Source: Spongilla lacustris (taxonomy: Eukaryota > Porifera > Demospongiae > Spongillida > Spongillidae). From it: DNA of 64,000 bases. The notes below the pieces were generated by a model. It had not been told where the DNA came from, ran no database searches, and was given only the letters and a program-made list of their open reading frames with translations. The DNA lies in assembly GCA_949361645.1 (NCBI GenBank), contig OX442420.1, forward strand, positions 3,765,882 to 3,829,881. Reading direction: 5' to 3'. Shown one piece after another: positions 43,830-55,293 of the stretch (the stretch's first letter is position 1; each line of letters begins with the position of its first letter). The translations under genes were made by a program, and so were the position numbers.

Positions 43830-45913
43830 GCCTACATTTCAGCGATTTCAGAATGGAACAATATAAAAATTGAGATTTTATTGTGAATGAGGAATAATTA
43901 TTAAAAAAAAAAAAAAAAAACTTGTCACCATGTTTTTGGTCTTATAATGATCGTCCTGGACCAAAAATTTTGGTGCAATTAAATAATTCATTTTAGATAC
44001 TATCCCCCCCCCCCCCCCCCCCCAAAAAAAAAAAAAAATTTGGTAATGTCATAGCTATATCCCATGGGCATCACATTTGACCCGACTGTTAGGGATGAGT
44101 CTCAATTCAATTAAAAAAACCTTTAGCAAGCATGGAGGTACTTCTATAGAGTACTAACTTGAGATGTCAAGCATGCACTTCTAGCTGCTAGATTTACTGC
44201 ACTTCAAGCTGCTATAGGATGGAGTATAAAAGACTGCGAAACAAGGGTCTAACAATAATAAAGCCCTATATTTAGCAAGTTGTAGTTTATCATAAGCTAC
44301 ATATAGGATAATTTTGAAAACACCAACTTTCTAAAAAATGCTTTTGTACTTACTTGTATATGTTATCAGTTGGGAACAATTCCATGCAAAAAGATCCATC
44401 AACAATAAAAATGTAGAATTGATTCTTCTCAATTGAGCTGGGTCCATGCATAGATCCTGCTCAGTTATAATTATGCCAACATGATCTCGAGCCATTGTCC
44501 GTTTCTCTTTGTCATGTGCATTGTTTCTAGACGTGTAGTTTACTTATAGCTAAGATTGTGTGTTCAATTTATGTGTGCATTTCCATTGTATCTTAATGGT
44601 GTCATTGTGAGGCCTTTTCATAATCACCCCCAATTATACAATGTATTCACTTGTTTTTTCACCCGGCACAATTGTCTAGTAACAGTTTGCAAAGCTGACA
44701 TTAATATTTAATCACCGGTTCACTTATCTGTCAACAAATTTATCACTGCAAAGCTGACAAATGCAATGCTATGGTTGTCGAGAGGATGAACGTAAGTCGT
44801 GCTGTACACCATCTGCTATGGAAGGTACTGTGTCGAACCGAGTCATAATCATCATTTTATTGTTTGGAAACAGAAAGTGGACCATTCCATATACATATTC
44901 AAATCCTCCTGCAATGTATACATGTATAAGATAATACATTATGCACGTATACGATGCAAAGTAATCATACGCATGTAACACGGGATGTAAGATATCTATT
45001 TAATTATGCATAATTTAATTTAAACAATGATACTGCATGTTACTATTACACACATTTGCATGCGAAACACGGTCATTGAATATGATATATAGGACTGTAT
45101 GTTTTTCAGTGTATCATGGCCCTTGCTTTCGCACTGACCAGTGTCAAATTCATCATATACATGTGGGAGTCGGACAACAAAGACCTCACAGCACATCTGG
45201 TGCATGGCCTAAGTGAAGTATATGTTGAGCTTTGGGTTGCATATATCTACACAGCGCCATTGGGATACAAACCCTGCAGGTTATAAGCTCGCTGTAATTC
45301 TAGTCACATCTCAAAAGTTTTACTTTGGTGTTTATTCCACATACAATTAAATATTATGCTGCATGCATTATCAGCTAGCAGCTAGAAGTACAGTTCATCC
45401 TAGCAGCTTGAAGTGCAGTGCATCCTAGTAGCTAGACTGAAGTGCATCTCAGAAGTATACCGCCATGCATGCTGCAAGGGACTGATGAAGGTTTTTGAAT
45501 TTGAATTTATGAATGAGACTCATACCTCAGAGTATACCAGTCAAGAGAATTAGTCACAATGGGATCTATAGCTATGACATTAAAAGTGCTATTTGGGGGT
45601 AGTATCTAAAATGGATCATTTAATTAGAGACCAAAAAAATGGCGATTGTGGTCTAGGGTTTGATGATGGAGCAGCAATCAATCCCCTGTACACGGACAAC
45701 AAAGTGACATTTTTATCATGTTTTCAGTAATAATTATTTATTATGATGTATATTGAACTTTGTGTACTATTACATGTATTGTGGATTCTAAAATTTTTTT
45801 TTACAAACCAAGAGACCAAAAAATTAGTGACAAGTTAAGAATAATTCATCATTCACATGCAGAGAAATCTCAGTTTTTGAATTATTCCATTCGACAATCG
45901 CTGAAATGTAGGC
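43830..45913. mobile_element. 2.1-kb element with long inverted repeats and a decayed integrase-gene exon
   Basis: The outer ends CCTACATTTCAGCGATT (43,831) and AATCGCTGAAATGTAGG (45,912) are inverted. Homology continues inward for about 400 bases on each side, through the ACTTGTCAC, GGTCTCTTGG/GGTCTTAT, GTAGTATCTAAAATGGATCA and GAGTCTCATTC blocks, and the AGCAGCTAGAAGTGCA tandem motif. Poly-A (43,902), poly-C and poly-A (44,006-44,038) interrupt the left arm. The unique middle carries a minus-strand relative (44,769-44,930) of the integrase gene's last exon at 46,873-47,088. Confidence 0.75.
44769..44930 (-). pseudogene. Decayed C-terminal exon of the integrase-type transposon gene
   Basis: Nucleotide alignment to 46,880-47,090 is clear (GACTGGTT/GTCATAATCATCATTTTA and AAGTGGACCATTCCA blocks), but the frame is broken and much of the DIDWNGPL segment is gone. 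The region after it (44,985-45,310) is likewise a diverged pa­ralogue of 47,100-47,520. Confidence 0.6.
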
Positions 45914-46872
45914 ATGCATGTATTGCCTTGATTACTCCTTCCCATATTTAGCCTCCTCTTTTTCAATAGTGCAACCACTGGCACTATAGTGGAGGAAGCT
46001 TCAGATATCTTACTATATTTGTATTCTACAAGAAGCCATTATTTCATACAAGGTAGATAGATTTGGTGTCTCCATTTAATATTAATATGTTCTTTTACAA
46101 GGCCAAGACACAATAAAATGTTTATATAATAATTCGTATCCATATATTTAATTTCTGGTGGTGTTTCGGAAATATTGAGCAATCACTCAAGGGAATTGTG
46201 TTGTAGCAAGTGCTGCCGCGATATGGTTCTTTGCCGATATGTCTATATCGCGATATTTCATTGTCGAATTATTTGTCAATAATCACAGTTTTCAAGTTGA
46301 AGCTGCATTGTTGGTGACACAAGAACCAACACATAAACCGTCCTCAGTATCATGCTGTGGGGCTGCATGCAGGGGAGAGGGAGGGAGATAACGTATAGAA
46401 TTCTATTTCCCTTATGTTACCAAACTGCAGGGTATAGTATCTAGCTATCTTAGCCTTGACTGCATGTGCCTTCAGAACGGGCTTGCTCCACGGCATGGTT
46501 ATATACACCAGAAAAGAAATAATGGAGCCACTTAATTTTAAAATCCTCTGTAAAATTACTGTGTAATTGCATGAACATAAAAAAGTGATTCCCATAATGA
46601 GTTTACAGTGAATGTAAAGTGGTTTGTATTGTAATTTTGCTCCTATACACATGATGTACAACACCCAGGCCCCCTCCCATGAAAAAAAAAAGGAAAGAAA
46701 AAAAGGCAGTGTTTATCGATAGTATCTCCACAACCATGAACTTTTACGTGACAATATTTCATGCAGGAAATAATACGGTGAAAAAAAAAAGGTTTCATTC
46801 ATGCAAATGCATTTTCTTTCTCCACAATCTACTAGTAACAAATTGCACATTTCAACATTCACTTACAATCTA

Positions 46873-48178
46873 CTACTGACTAACAAATTGCAAAGCTGTC
46901 ATGTACAAGTCAATTTGATGGTTACAACTGTGGTCAAGAGGATGAACAGTTTCCTGCAAGTCATGTAATACACCATCTGGTAAAGGAGCTATAGATTGAA
47001 TATAAGGTACTGTGACTTCATAATCATCATCGTTTCTGGAAACAGCAAGTGGACCATTCCAGTCGATATCATAAGTATTCAAATCCTCCTGCAAAACAAT
47101 ATATAATTCACATAATCATGTGTGTAAGTATATGTACCAAATTTATTTCCCTTCAAGTCATGTCTGTATAGCTGGGGTAAGCATATTATTGTGCGGGCAA
47201 GTCTTAGTAACCAGCTATTAGGCATACAATATATTACCTGTATGGTGTTGATAGCAACACCATACAGTAAAGTCATATAGTTTCGGCATGCAGCTTCAGA
47301 GCCCTGCAGCTGCATGCCGAAACTATATGACTTTAGAGTGTACATTCAAATAAAATTCTACATTCATCAATCAAGGCCATGCTACATGCTGATGCGGGAC
47401 AGTAGAAAGGACTTCACAGCAAGTCAGGTAGCCTAATGTTGAAATGAAGTATTTCAGTCAAGTCTTGACCACAGGCATTGCCTGCAAGTTATAAGATTGC
47501 TGCACATATGCTGAGTTCTGCTAACAAACACACAATTATTAGGTAGGTGTGAAACATCAGACACCTATAAGCTGTCTGGTTTATACAGTGTCGTGTGCTT
47601 GTGTCTTGTTTTTAGTGATTTAAAAATGTATGCACAAATTTTCCAATATCAAAAATGCCATACCTCAGGTATGTTTTCTGTATTGGATTCCCCACTTATC
47701 CATAACTGGCATGGTGAAAGGTTGCCTTCAGAACTTAGAAGATGCTGATTCCATGCCTCCTTAAATACATGTAAGCTATTATCGATACAACTTAAAAATA
47801 CATAATGGAGACAACAGACACGTACTTCATTTTCACAATCTAGCAGCCCCTCCTCTTCCATGGTATAGAACAGATTGTGTGCACAGTGTAAACACATCTC
47901 TCCATAATCTCTCAATACACTGATTGTGGACACTCTGACCAGTAATAAAGCTACCTGGTCCACGTAATGGATGTTGTAGCATTAGTTGAACAACTTCTGT
48001 ATTTTCTCCACCTCTGTCTGCATGGATTCCGGTTGGTAGCCCAAATTCTCTTAACAGATGCAAGAAACAACTGCAGAACTGTGTCTGCTCGATTGTTATT
48101 GGAGCAATGTAGGTATATGATTCGACGACTATAGCCATCAATGCCTCCATGAATAACAAACCACCAGCTGAAAATCAA
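46873..48178 (-). pseudogene. Integrase-core (rve-type) transposon protein, frameshifted
   Basis: DDE integrases join DNA ends during transposition. Minus strand: GRPSFQYC (near 48,320), then an exon from 48,172 with WWFVIHGGIDGYSRRIIYLH, NNNRADTVLQLF, a one-base shift, REFGLPTGIHADRGGENTEV, LQHPLRGPGSFITGQSVHNQ, RLWRDVF, a second shift, then EEEGLLDCENEVRVCCLHYV and EAWNQHLLSSEGNLSPCQLW, ending at GTATGG (about 47,665). The last exon (47,088-46,873) is intact: DLNTYDIDWNGPLAV to IDLYMTALQFVSQ and TAG. The order fits a family of integrase-core proteins multi-copy in cnidarians, sponges and fish (IHGGIDGYSR, ADRGGEN, RLWRDVF hallmarks, from memory). Two frameshifts make this copy dead. Confidence 0.85.
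47241..47335. repeat. Two adjacent perfect hairpins
   Basis: TATGGTGTTG pairs with CAACACCATA (47,241-47,264, 4-base loop). Then a 28-base stem, 47,268-47,295 with 47,308-47,335, encloses a 12-base loop. Both lie in the intron before the last integrase exon. Confidence 0.9.
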
Positions 48179-48399
48179 TGATATCTACATTATAATTGTA
48201 TAAAACATTTGGACATTCTACTAAATTGTGGCATTACATGTAGGATCACAATAATTTATTTTGATGTCCACCAAGTTTAGTTAAACTACCTAAACAATAC
48301 AGATTGCAATATTGGAAACTTGGACGACCTGGCAAAACTCCAAGTTATAGAATTTTTTAAGAAAGGCAAGAAAGAGAAATGGTACTTTTAAAGATATTC

Positions 48400-49270
48400 T
48401 ATTTCAAAAGTGCCACTTTTGCATGTGTGTATAATATTTATATATCACTGCATTTTACCAGGCAAGTGCCATCATAAATCTAATGAGAGCTCTGCTAAGG
48501 ATGCAATCAAGGTGTTTGTATATGTACAAATATGTGTAACTCAGTTAACACCACATGTTATTGTGCAGTTACATGTACATATGTTACTGCACAGTTGTGT
48601 ACACATGAACATGTAAGGATGGGTGTGACGTCCTAGTCAAAATGTTCCTCCTCCCTCCATGCTAGCAGGCTGAACTCTCTCCACCCCCCTGCACCTGAAG
48701 TACAGCAGTGTGTGCCAACTTATGACTGTGGCAGTGGTGTTGATGACTTCATCAAGATGACTCCAGGCAGCTAATAGTACCACCTTCCAGTTTGGAACAG
48801 AGGTACATGTACATCCAGTCATGTACATACATGAAAATTAAAACTCCAAATTTTATTATTGTCCTGTTTTCATCCCTCCCCCTCATGACCCCTCCCCTTT
48901 GTGGTCCCTTCCCTCCCTCTCTACCATTCTTGACCCCTCCCTACATCTCTCAACCACTCCCTCTGCTAATTTCCCTCCCTCATACTCCCCACCTACCATC
49001 AGACGTCTGTAGAGGATTGCTGGCTAGCTCCAGGAAAATGGTTAGATGCCATCAGACGTATTGCTGTGATGGAACTCATTTTGCAGTTGCTTGCATATAC
49101 ATGCAACTAAAAAAAATTTAATGACACACAAAAATGTTAAGTCACTTAAGTGTTCACAAACCCCTAACATATGTACTGTCACACAAACACATCTGTGTCG
49201 TCGTCAGGCATTCACCGGGTATAACAGAGAAGTATACTAGAACACGAGAGTACTAGGCCTAGTATTATTG
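48400..49270. other. Intergenic, no supported gene
   Basis: Overlapping open frames at 48,637-48,828 on the two strands are ambiguous. 48,860-49,000 is pyrimidine-rich. Nothing else is seen. Confidence 0.4.
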
Positions 49271-49280
49271 TAGGTGGGGT

Positions 49281-49871
49281 GTGTCTGGTTATATACATGA
49301 TCTGCATGGTACCGGTCTTATTGTTAAATTAGAAGATCGATGCAGTGAGCTGAGGTCCAAAGGACACGTCACTCTCGGATTCTCATTGGTGCATGAGCTT
49401 AACGACAGTACCCTACGCATGTGTCAGTATGTACTATGGTCAGAACGTACTGTTCTTACGTACTGTCGAATGCACGGAGAGGAAAGGAAGCTGAGCGTAC
49501 AGCCGGCGCTCATAAGCATGGCTGATTATATACAATTAAGTAAAACAAATTCCCTGGATCCAAACCATAGCCTGGTACGGAACGATGGCAATGGTACTAT
49601 GCAATTACAAAATAAACGGCTAAGATGTAATGTCTGTAACGGAGCTGTAACAGAACGTTCTTACCTAACGTACTGTTACGGAGCTGTAACGAGATGGCAC
49701 CACCCAAATACGAAATGGCACCACCCAAATACGAGACGGCACGACCCGAATACGAGATGGCACGACCCGAATACGAGACGGCACGACCCGAATACGAGAT
49801 GGCGCGACCCAAATACGAAAAGCGAGCGCGTGTCGAATTATGGCAGTGATCACCCCCCATACATCATGTAA
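49281..49871 (+). other. Open frame ending in a 21-bp repeat, status uncertain
   Basis: A 196-codon frame. Its first two thirds (LHGTGLIVKLEDRCSELRSK, FSLVHELNDSTLRMCQYVLW) lack homology that I recognise. The last third is a 21-bp minisatellite (49,692-49,825) coding RWHDPNT-type heptads, six copies. The inverted frames across the repeat are open too, so length alone is not evidence of a gene. Confidence 0.3.
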
Positions 49872-50084
49872 TAACATGCCGAAGGCATGTTAACATCAGG
49901 AGATAGTTTGGGCTTTAGGGTTAGGGTTGCGAGGCGCGAAGCGCCGACGATGCCGACTCCGAATCCGGGGTCAAATTGCACCCGCGGTGCTGTCCAGACA
50001 CTCTTCATTGAAAAAACACCGCCTCGTCCCGAGTCCGCTTCGCGGACGAGGCGCCTTCGGCGCCGTACTGCGCGCTTCGCGCGC
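49872..50084. repeat. Cluster of six perfect hairpins with three-base loops
   Basis: Stems at 49,872-49,892 (TAACATGCC, loop GAA), 49,933-49,945 (GGCGC, GAA), 49,978-49,990 (GCACC, CGC), 50,033-50,047 (GTCCGC, TTC; nested in a CCTCGT...ACGAGG outer pair), 50,050-50,064 (GGCGCC, TTC) and 50,070-50,084 (GCGCGC, TTC). Five of six loops are GAA or its complement TTC. The segment is far more GC-rich than its surroundings and contains TTAGGGTTAGGG at 49,915. Confidence 0.9.
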
Positions 50085-50907
50085 TATACTAACTCGCCTA
50101 GGCATAACGCCAGGGTGTGACTTCCTTTGGCGTACAACGTCCGGTAGGAGTTAGCCGTGTAGCTAAGGTGCACGTGATCAAATTTTTTAATTTTATTTTT
50201 TGTCTCAGCGTCTACTGGTGGACTGAACAGTGAAGTGCCAGGTAAGAGGTTGTGCCATGTTTAACAGTTGTGCACACTTTTCGTGCTTAATATATACGTC
50301 AACAAAGGGTGAATAACGGCGGTATGGCGCGGCCCTCTAAGTCATTGTTTAGGGATGGCGTGTACGAAAAAAGAAGGGAGGAGAGAGGCAGATAAAGTTT
50401 AGAATGCAGACCTCTCTTCCTCTACCCCAATAAATACGTAGTTGAGGCATTTGTTACTTTTGGGGCCGAAAATGTCTCAATATGCCTTTACAACTCCCGT
50501 GGAGAGTAAGCGCTTTCAGAATGATTAGAACAAAGACCTTCCGCAAAATAGATATCATGCAACGTTAACAGAACCATAGATACTCTAAACTATATATGAC
50601 AGAACAGGCAAAAAAAGAGACTACGGTGTTAAAATACAAAACGGCTATTAACAAGGGGGAAAAGGTCTGTATTGATGACCTCTAAATATATACAGAACAT
50701 TCTGTCAAGTGGTTTTTTGTTTCTAATAGTACCTATTGAACTGGCATGCACGCACACCACAACACGCACACAGGTACAAGCACGGTCTACGATATCTCCT
50801 TGTAAAGTTAGAGCATTGATTATATGCCTAAAAATTAAAATTGTGGGCATGTTCGCTTGATTGTATGATATTGTATTGTATGTCAAAAGATAGGCTCTTT
50901 GCAAAAT

Positions 50908-51720
50908 ATGGAACAATGTGCCATTACAAACTGCAAAGCACTCATTGAGGAGGTAATGAAGATATCAGCTGCTTCCAGCCAATACAAAGATCTTAATCAG
51001 AGATGCAAAGAGTTGGAGGAAAGAGCCAAGCTGTTACTTGAGCACATTATAGGACTGTATTGTACAGTAACTGAGCATCAAAATCAGATTGATTGTCTAA
51101 AAAGTGAAGTTGAACAAGCAAAAAGAGAACTTGAACAAGCAAAAAGAGAACCTGAACAAGCGAAAAGAGAACTTGAACAAGCGAAAAGAGAACTTGAACA
51201 AGCGAAAAGAGAACTTGAACAAGCGAAAAGAGAACATGAACAAGCAAAAAGAGAACATGAACAAGCAAAAAGAGAACTTGAACAACCAAATGTTGATAAT
51301 AAGCAACTGTACCTCGTACAAGCAGGTATTGTTTTCCAGCAGAACATTTGTGCTTATGTTCTGGACAAGAAGATGACACAAGTAAGGGAATATACACTTA
51401 AAGATCTTGAGCGGGAAGTAAATCACCCAGAGTATAGCCCAGGTATAGAGGTTGAGAAAAGATGGGAAGCTATCTGTGCAATTCTCAAATGGAAACCCTG
51501 CTGGAACACACGTCATGATACACCAATGGACATATCTGCAATTAAAGCACTGTGCTCTGTCCGTAGAAATGTTGCCCATCCTAACAATATTGACTTGGAT
51601 GTTGCACGAAGTTATTGGGCAGAGTTAAAGCAGAACCATTCACTTCACCATGTAGGTGGACTGCTGGAGCATCTGCAGATACTGAAAGAACGTGGATATA
51701 TTTATTCAGGGTTGAAATGA
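50908..51720 (+). CDS. Coiled-coil protein with HEPN-like C-terminal motif
   Basis: A single-exon frame of 270 residues from ATG 50,908 (MEQCAITNCKALIEEVMKIS); the frame is open a few codons upstream without another ATG. Residues about 40-130 are a coiled coil with eight tandem heptads EQAKREx encoded by a 21-bp repeat. The C-terminal 110 residues (FQQNICAYVLDKKM, EKRWEAICAILKWKPCW, CSVRRNVAHPNNIDLDVARS) end in SGLK. RRNVAHP fits the Rx4H pattern of HEPN domains, which are often RNases or nucleotide-binding partners; no other HEPN feature can be verified by eye, so function is open. A possible upstream small ORF (50,322, MARPSKSLFRDGVYEKRREE) is present in both copies. Confidence 0.65.
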   Translation: MEQCAITNCKALIEEVMKISAASSQYKDLNQRCKELEERAKLLLEHIIGLYCTVTEHQNQIDCLKSEVEQAKRELEQAKREPEQAKRELEQAKRELEQAKRELEQAKREHEQAKREHEQAKRELEQPNVDNKQLYLVQAGIVFQQNICAYVLDKKMTQVREYTLKDLEREVNHPEYSPGIEVEKRWEAICAILKWKPCWNTRHDTPMDISAIKALCSVRRNVAHPNNIDLDVARSYWAELKQNHSLHHVGGLLEHLQILKERGYIYSGLK

Positions 51721-51823
51721 GTGTTTGATTTGAACATGTGTGACAAGTACAGTTAAAATGTGTTTTGCAGTTCATTATTACTTAACATTTCAATGCATGT
51801 GTTGTTGATGAATATCACTCCAT

Positions 51824-52120
51824 GAAATATTTGGAGAGCAGATCAAGATTGCCTGTACAAACATAATCATTATAATCGCACTTTAGGACAGCCACATGTG
51901 TATGTTGGAGGTCGGGGAGGGGCCGTCGTAGATCCAGTCTGGTGAGGGACACGATGAACTTATGGGCGCTGCTCATGGTAGAGTAGAGGCCGACTTGGTA
52001 GAAGTAGATGGCTTGCCGCGACTGGGGGTCCAGCCATACATGGGTGAGTGTGGTCATGAGCATTCCGTTTGAACCGAGCACAGGTGAGAAGGGCATGTAA
52101 TGGAAGAGGTTGTCGATGCC
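51824..52120 (-). CDS. Terminal exon of an unrecognised gene, copy 2
   Basis: The better-preserved version of 23,720-24,012: HYMPFSPVLGSNGMLMTTLT, WLDPQSRQAIYFYQVG, KFIVSLTRLDLRRPLPDL, YNDYVCTGNLDLLSKYFME and a stop. GC-ending codons support the minus strand. The upstream limit is unresolved because the plus-strand exon at 52,145 begins about 25 bases away. Confidence 0.5.
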
Positions 52121-52144
52121 CGTCCTTATCCAGCAGTTTTTTCC

Positions 52145-52450
52145 CCCAGACCATCCCCATTTGGAGTTACAATGGTGACCCTCTGTCTGCCCCCCTGTAT
52201 GTCACCAAGAACACCACCCTGGACCTCTCTGTGCCTCACGAGTACTCGCTCAGCTTCTATTCCCACCAGCTGGACACAGGTGTAACCCAACCCGTGGAGG
52301 TGACTATTGGGGACAATGACCGAGAGTTCATCTATGTAGCCATCAAAGTCATATTCCCCTATATACACGGGCGACAGTGGTCGCTGCCGTGCGATTTCTG
52401 TCGATTACAGTACAGTAGGCAGTCGTGTTGGCAGAGATGGACTGGGTAGT
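52145..52450 (+). CDS. Internal exon of an unrecognised gene, copy 2
   Basis: After TTTTTTCCCCCAG the sequence follows the 24,037 exon, but a one-base loss in the C run near 52,190 shifts the frame between MVTLCLPP and LYVTKNTTLDLSVPHEYSLS. If the gene is real, this copy is damaged here while copy 1 is open. Confidence 0.4.
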
Positions 52451-52775
52451 GGAAGAAAGGTTGGAGTACAGGAATATCCTAGGGGGGTCCCACATCTGTC
52501 ATATCAATGTTCACTGTCTATATCATTATCAAAATGGTAGTGAACAGCTCCAGGCAGCATTGATGTCAGTTGGCAGACAGTTGCTGCAAGGAAGAAAGCA
52601 TGTACATATACATGGATTGAAGAATTAGGAATGGAAGTATTGCTATGGTAAATCAAATATTTCTTCAATAACTGGCATCACTTAGAACAATTTCCATGAC
52701 AAAATGCCAGACTGCACTAGGGTAGTCACACCTCTTCCCCCTCCCCACCTAATCCCGTAATTCCTCTTTCCCAGG

Positions 52776-52884
52776 TCACAGTTTTTGATTCTAGACAACC
52801 TGGACCGTTTGGGGGACACATTTGCTGATCTGGTGGGCATCTTGGACCACAGGGGCCCAGACCACTGCCAGTGGATTGATCTGT
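52776..52884 (+). CDS. Candidate terminal exon, copy 2
   Basis: Frame SQFLILDNLDRLGDTFADLV ... HCQWIDL, stop TGA, after a TTTCCCAG acceptor. It contains a short insertion relative to copy 1 at the 5' end. Confidence 0.4.
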
Positions 52885-54115
52885 GACAGGGATGGGAACA
52901 TTGCCTTCTCTTCCCACTCTCACATCCTTTCTCTATTATAATATACACTATATATGCACTTGTACAAAGAAACAATTTATATATAACACAATGCAGTGAA
53001 ACCAAGGTCCCTGGCCCAGGAGATCAATCAGACCAGTGTAACAGTTATGTATACAAGATATAAAAATTTAATTAAAAAATAAAATGGGTGATGTAGGATT
53101 TGTAGACAGCACTTGAGTAAAAAGTAAGGAAACAAGGAATTACGGATAATGATTTGGCATACATCTCTGCCACAGATATTAATCTGACTCTTCATGCAGT
53201 CATGCCAGCCTTCAGTCCAGCATGTTGTATGTCTTCTTGAGGATTTAAGCTCAGGTCACCTTAAATGGACCCAGTGGGACCTAAATCTAAAGGAGATTGT
53301 TGATTGATCTGCTCGGAGGAGTGATGGTGCAGGTGGTACTATAGAATCCAAATCCTCTGTGCATAGAATTTCAATGTACCTATATTAAAATTGTATTTGT
53401 AACAACAAATACTGCTTTCATCCATGCATATCCTTTATTTATTTTCTAAGCCAAGAAACCTGAACGTTAGTTATGTCTATTATATTACCTATCACTGTTA
53501 ACATTATATGCAGAGCATTATATGTACGTTATTCATACCTCTATATAGTCTCGTACCCAGACCCACACTCACAGCTGTGGATGGATCTGGGTACGAGACA
53601 AGTCTCTCTACTGGTATACATAAAAGAATTTGCATTGGTAAAATGAATTAACCTGTTAGACGATTACCACTGATCTCAAAAACAAACTTCATGGCTAGTA
53701 ACGTAGAGTCAAAAACATTTTGATTTGTAACTCATTCATTGTTAGATATATAATACCAACCATGTAAACAGTCCCCAATTGTTTTGTCATGTGCCCATTT
53801 TGCAGCATGCACGTATAGGAATGCAAGTATAGGCTTCAATTTTGCTGCATGGGCCCAGTGTAGTCTCACACCCTCGCAAGCTCAAGGTCCAATTGGATGG
53901 ACATGCATGAACAGATACTGACATGATGTTGAATGAATAAAATAACTGCAGGCAAACATATGTTGTCCACCTGTGCCCATTGAGTCAAGTGTGGGAGGTG
54001 CGAATAGATATAAGTTTAATTCAAATCAAAAACACAAGCATGATGCACACATGCAGAACAGTTGGGTGGAAAAGATCTGCTTTGATCACATTACATGAAT
54101 TGAGCAGCAAAAGGG

Positions 54116-55293
54116 TCATCTTGGTGGGCGCTGAAGTGGTAAAAAGCAAGTATAGACGAAGCTGTAAAAAATAAAACAAAATAAACTCACTTCAACATTT
54201 TATCTACTCCGGAACTAAGGGATTGCATAGAGTATGAAGTGATTGATTCGAGTTCTGTAGGCCAAGGCGTTGCCATTCCGAGCCAAACTCTAGCTGCACA
54301 AATCGACATAGCAGCCAGCATGGAGGGTGGATATTGCATAAATGTGTAGTCTGAATCAGTTGGAAGGTGTTAAAAAGGCATGTATAGCGATTAAGCTTTA
54401 CGGGAATAGTTTATACCTTTTATCCCAAATTCTATGAAGTAGTTTGTGAAGTTCTCCAAGTACAGCCTTCTTTCGAGGTAATCAGCATGGTTAAGAACAC
54501 TTGCTGGGAAGAGGCTGGGGGCGACATCTTCGGCCCAGTCGGGACAATGCTCCAGGAAGTACCCGGAGAAGTGTGCCGGGGATGCGAGAGTGACGCGCCA
54601 TTGGAAGAACTTGAGGGTATACATTTCCATGATTTGGAATTCTGCCCTGCTGTACGTGCACGGATCGGGGCCCGTTTGAGCAGCATGCAGTAGAGTGTCA
54701 ACTGGTGGAAGACGTTCATCCATATCTTTAGCTATATGTTGGAATGAAAATACATGACAACATTGACGTGCAAGCGTATGGAGGCGTCTGGAAGCGTACC
54801 TGCAAGTAAGAGACACACAGAGGCGAGCAGTTTGAGTCGGCATTCCTGGACGCTGTGCTTGTCCATAAATTGATCCATCAGTATCACGGCAAGGAACCTC
54901 GTTCCAGGACAGACCTTCACCTGGTCTCCCACCACAAATATGTAGTCCACAATGCATTGCCTGCATATAATGTAGATAAATATTATCTAAAATTGCAGGT
55001 TATAATTACTGCATGCAATGTGCATACAAAGATATAAACACCACCGTATTCAGCGCCTACCGAATCATGAGCTGTGGTGAACGGTACTCAATTTTTGCGA
55101 GGCATTGTTCACGCTCTTTCAGGGCTTTATAGACCGACGGAGTAATGTCCGAGTCCCACCATCCTTTTTCCGGGAGCTGGAAAGTGGCCGGTTTGGTGTT
55201 TTGATTTTTGGTATCCCGAACGTTTAGAAAGCCATTTGACAGCTCTATCTCTGCCTCCAATTGATGGTTGTGGCTTTGTACTGAACACATCAT
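54116..55293 (-). CDS. ccnj-like: Cyclin-J-like protein, five exons, complete
   Basis: Cyclins bind and activate cyclin-dependent kinases; cyclin J acts in early embryos and germ line of flies. Exons (minus): 55,293-55,061, 54,960-54,800, 54,731-54,417, 54,350-54,191 and 54,161-54,116, all GT-AG with matching phases, about 304 residues. Exon 1 ends WWDSDITPSVYKALKEREQ...YRSPQL, matching the cyclin-J start. Exon 2 has the cyclin-box helices (TRFLAVILMDQFMDKHSV, LKLLASVCLLLAA). Exon 3 has EMYTLKFFQWRVTLASPAHF, and exon 4 the C-terminal cyclin fold (YPPSMLAAMSICAARVWLGM). The tail is short compared with vertebrate cyclin J. An upstream in-frame TTG exists but ATG 55,293 is the first ATG. The 3' half is inside the segmental duplication. 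Confidence 0.88.

Larger units (their letters stand above)
50160..54713 (+). repeat. Segmental duplication, copy 2 (partner 22,213-30,072)
   Basis: Uninterrupted version of the duplicated block; see copy 1 for the correspondence. It starts right after the hairpin cluster and ends within exon 3 of the intact cyclin-J gene, which continues outside the duplicated block. This implies the cyclin locus is the source and 22-30 kb the recipient. Confidence 0.93.

Noticed and set aside
49911..49929. Telomere repeat (TTAGGGTTAGGG)
   Set aside because: Only two units, internal, next to the hairpin cluster; insufficient to call a telomeric site.
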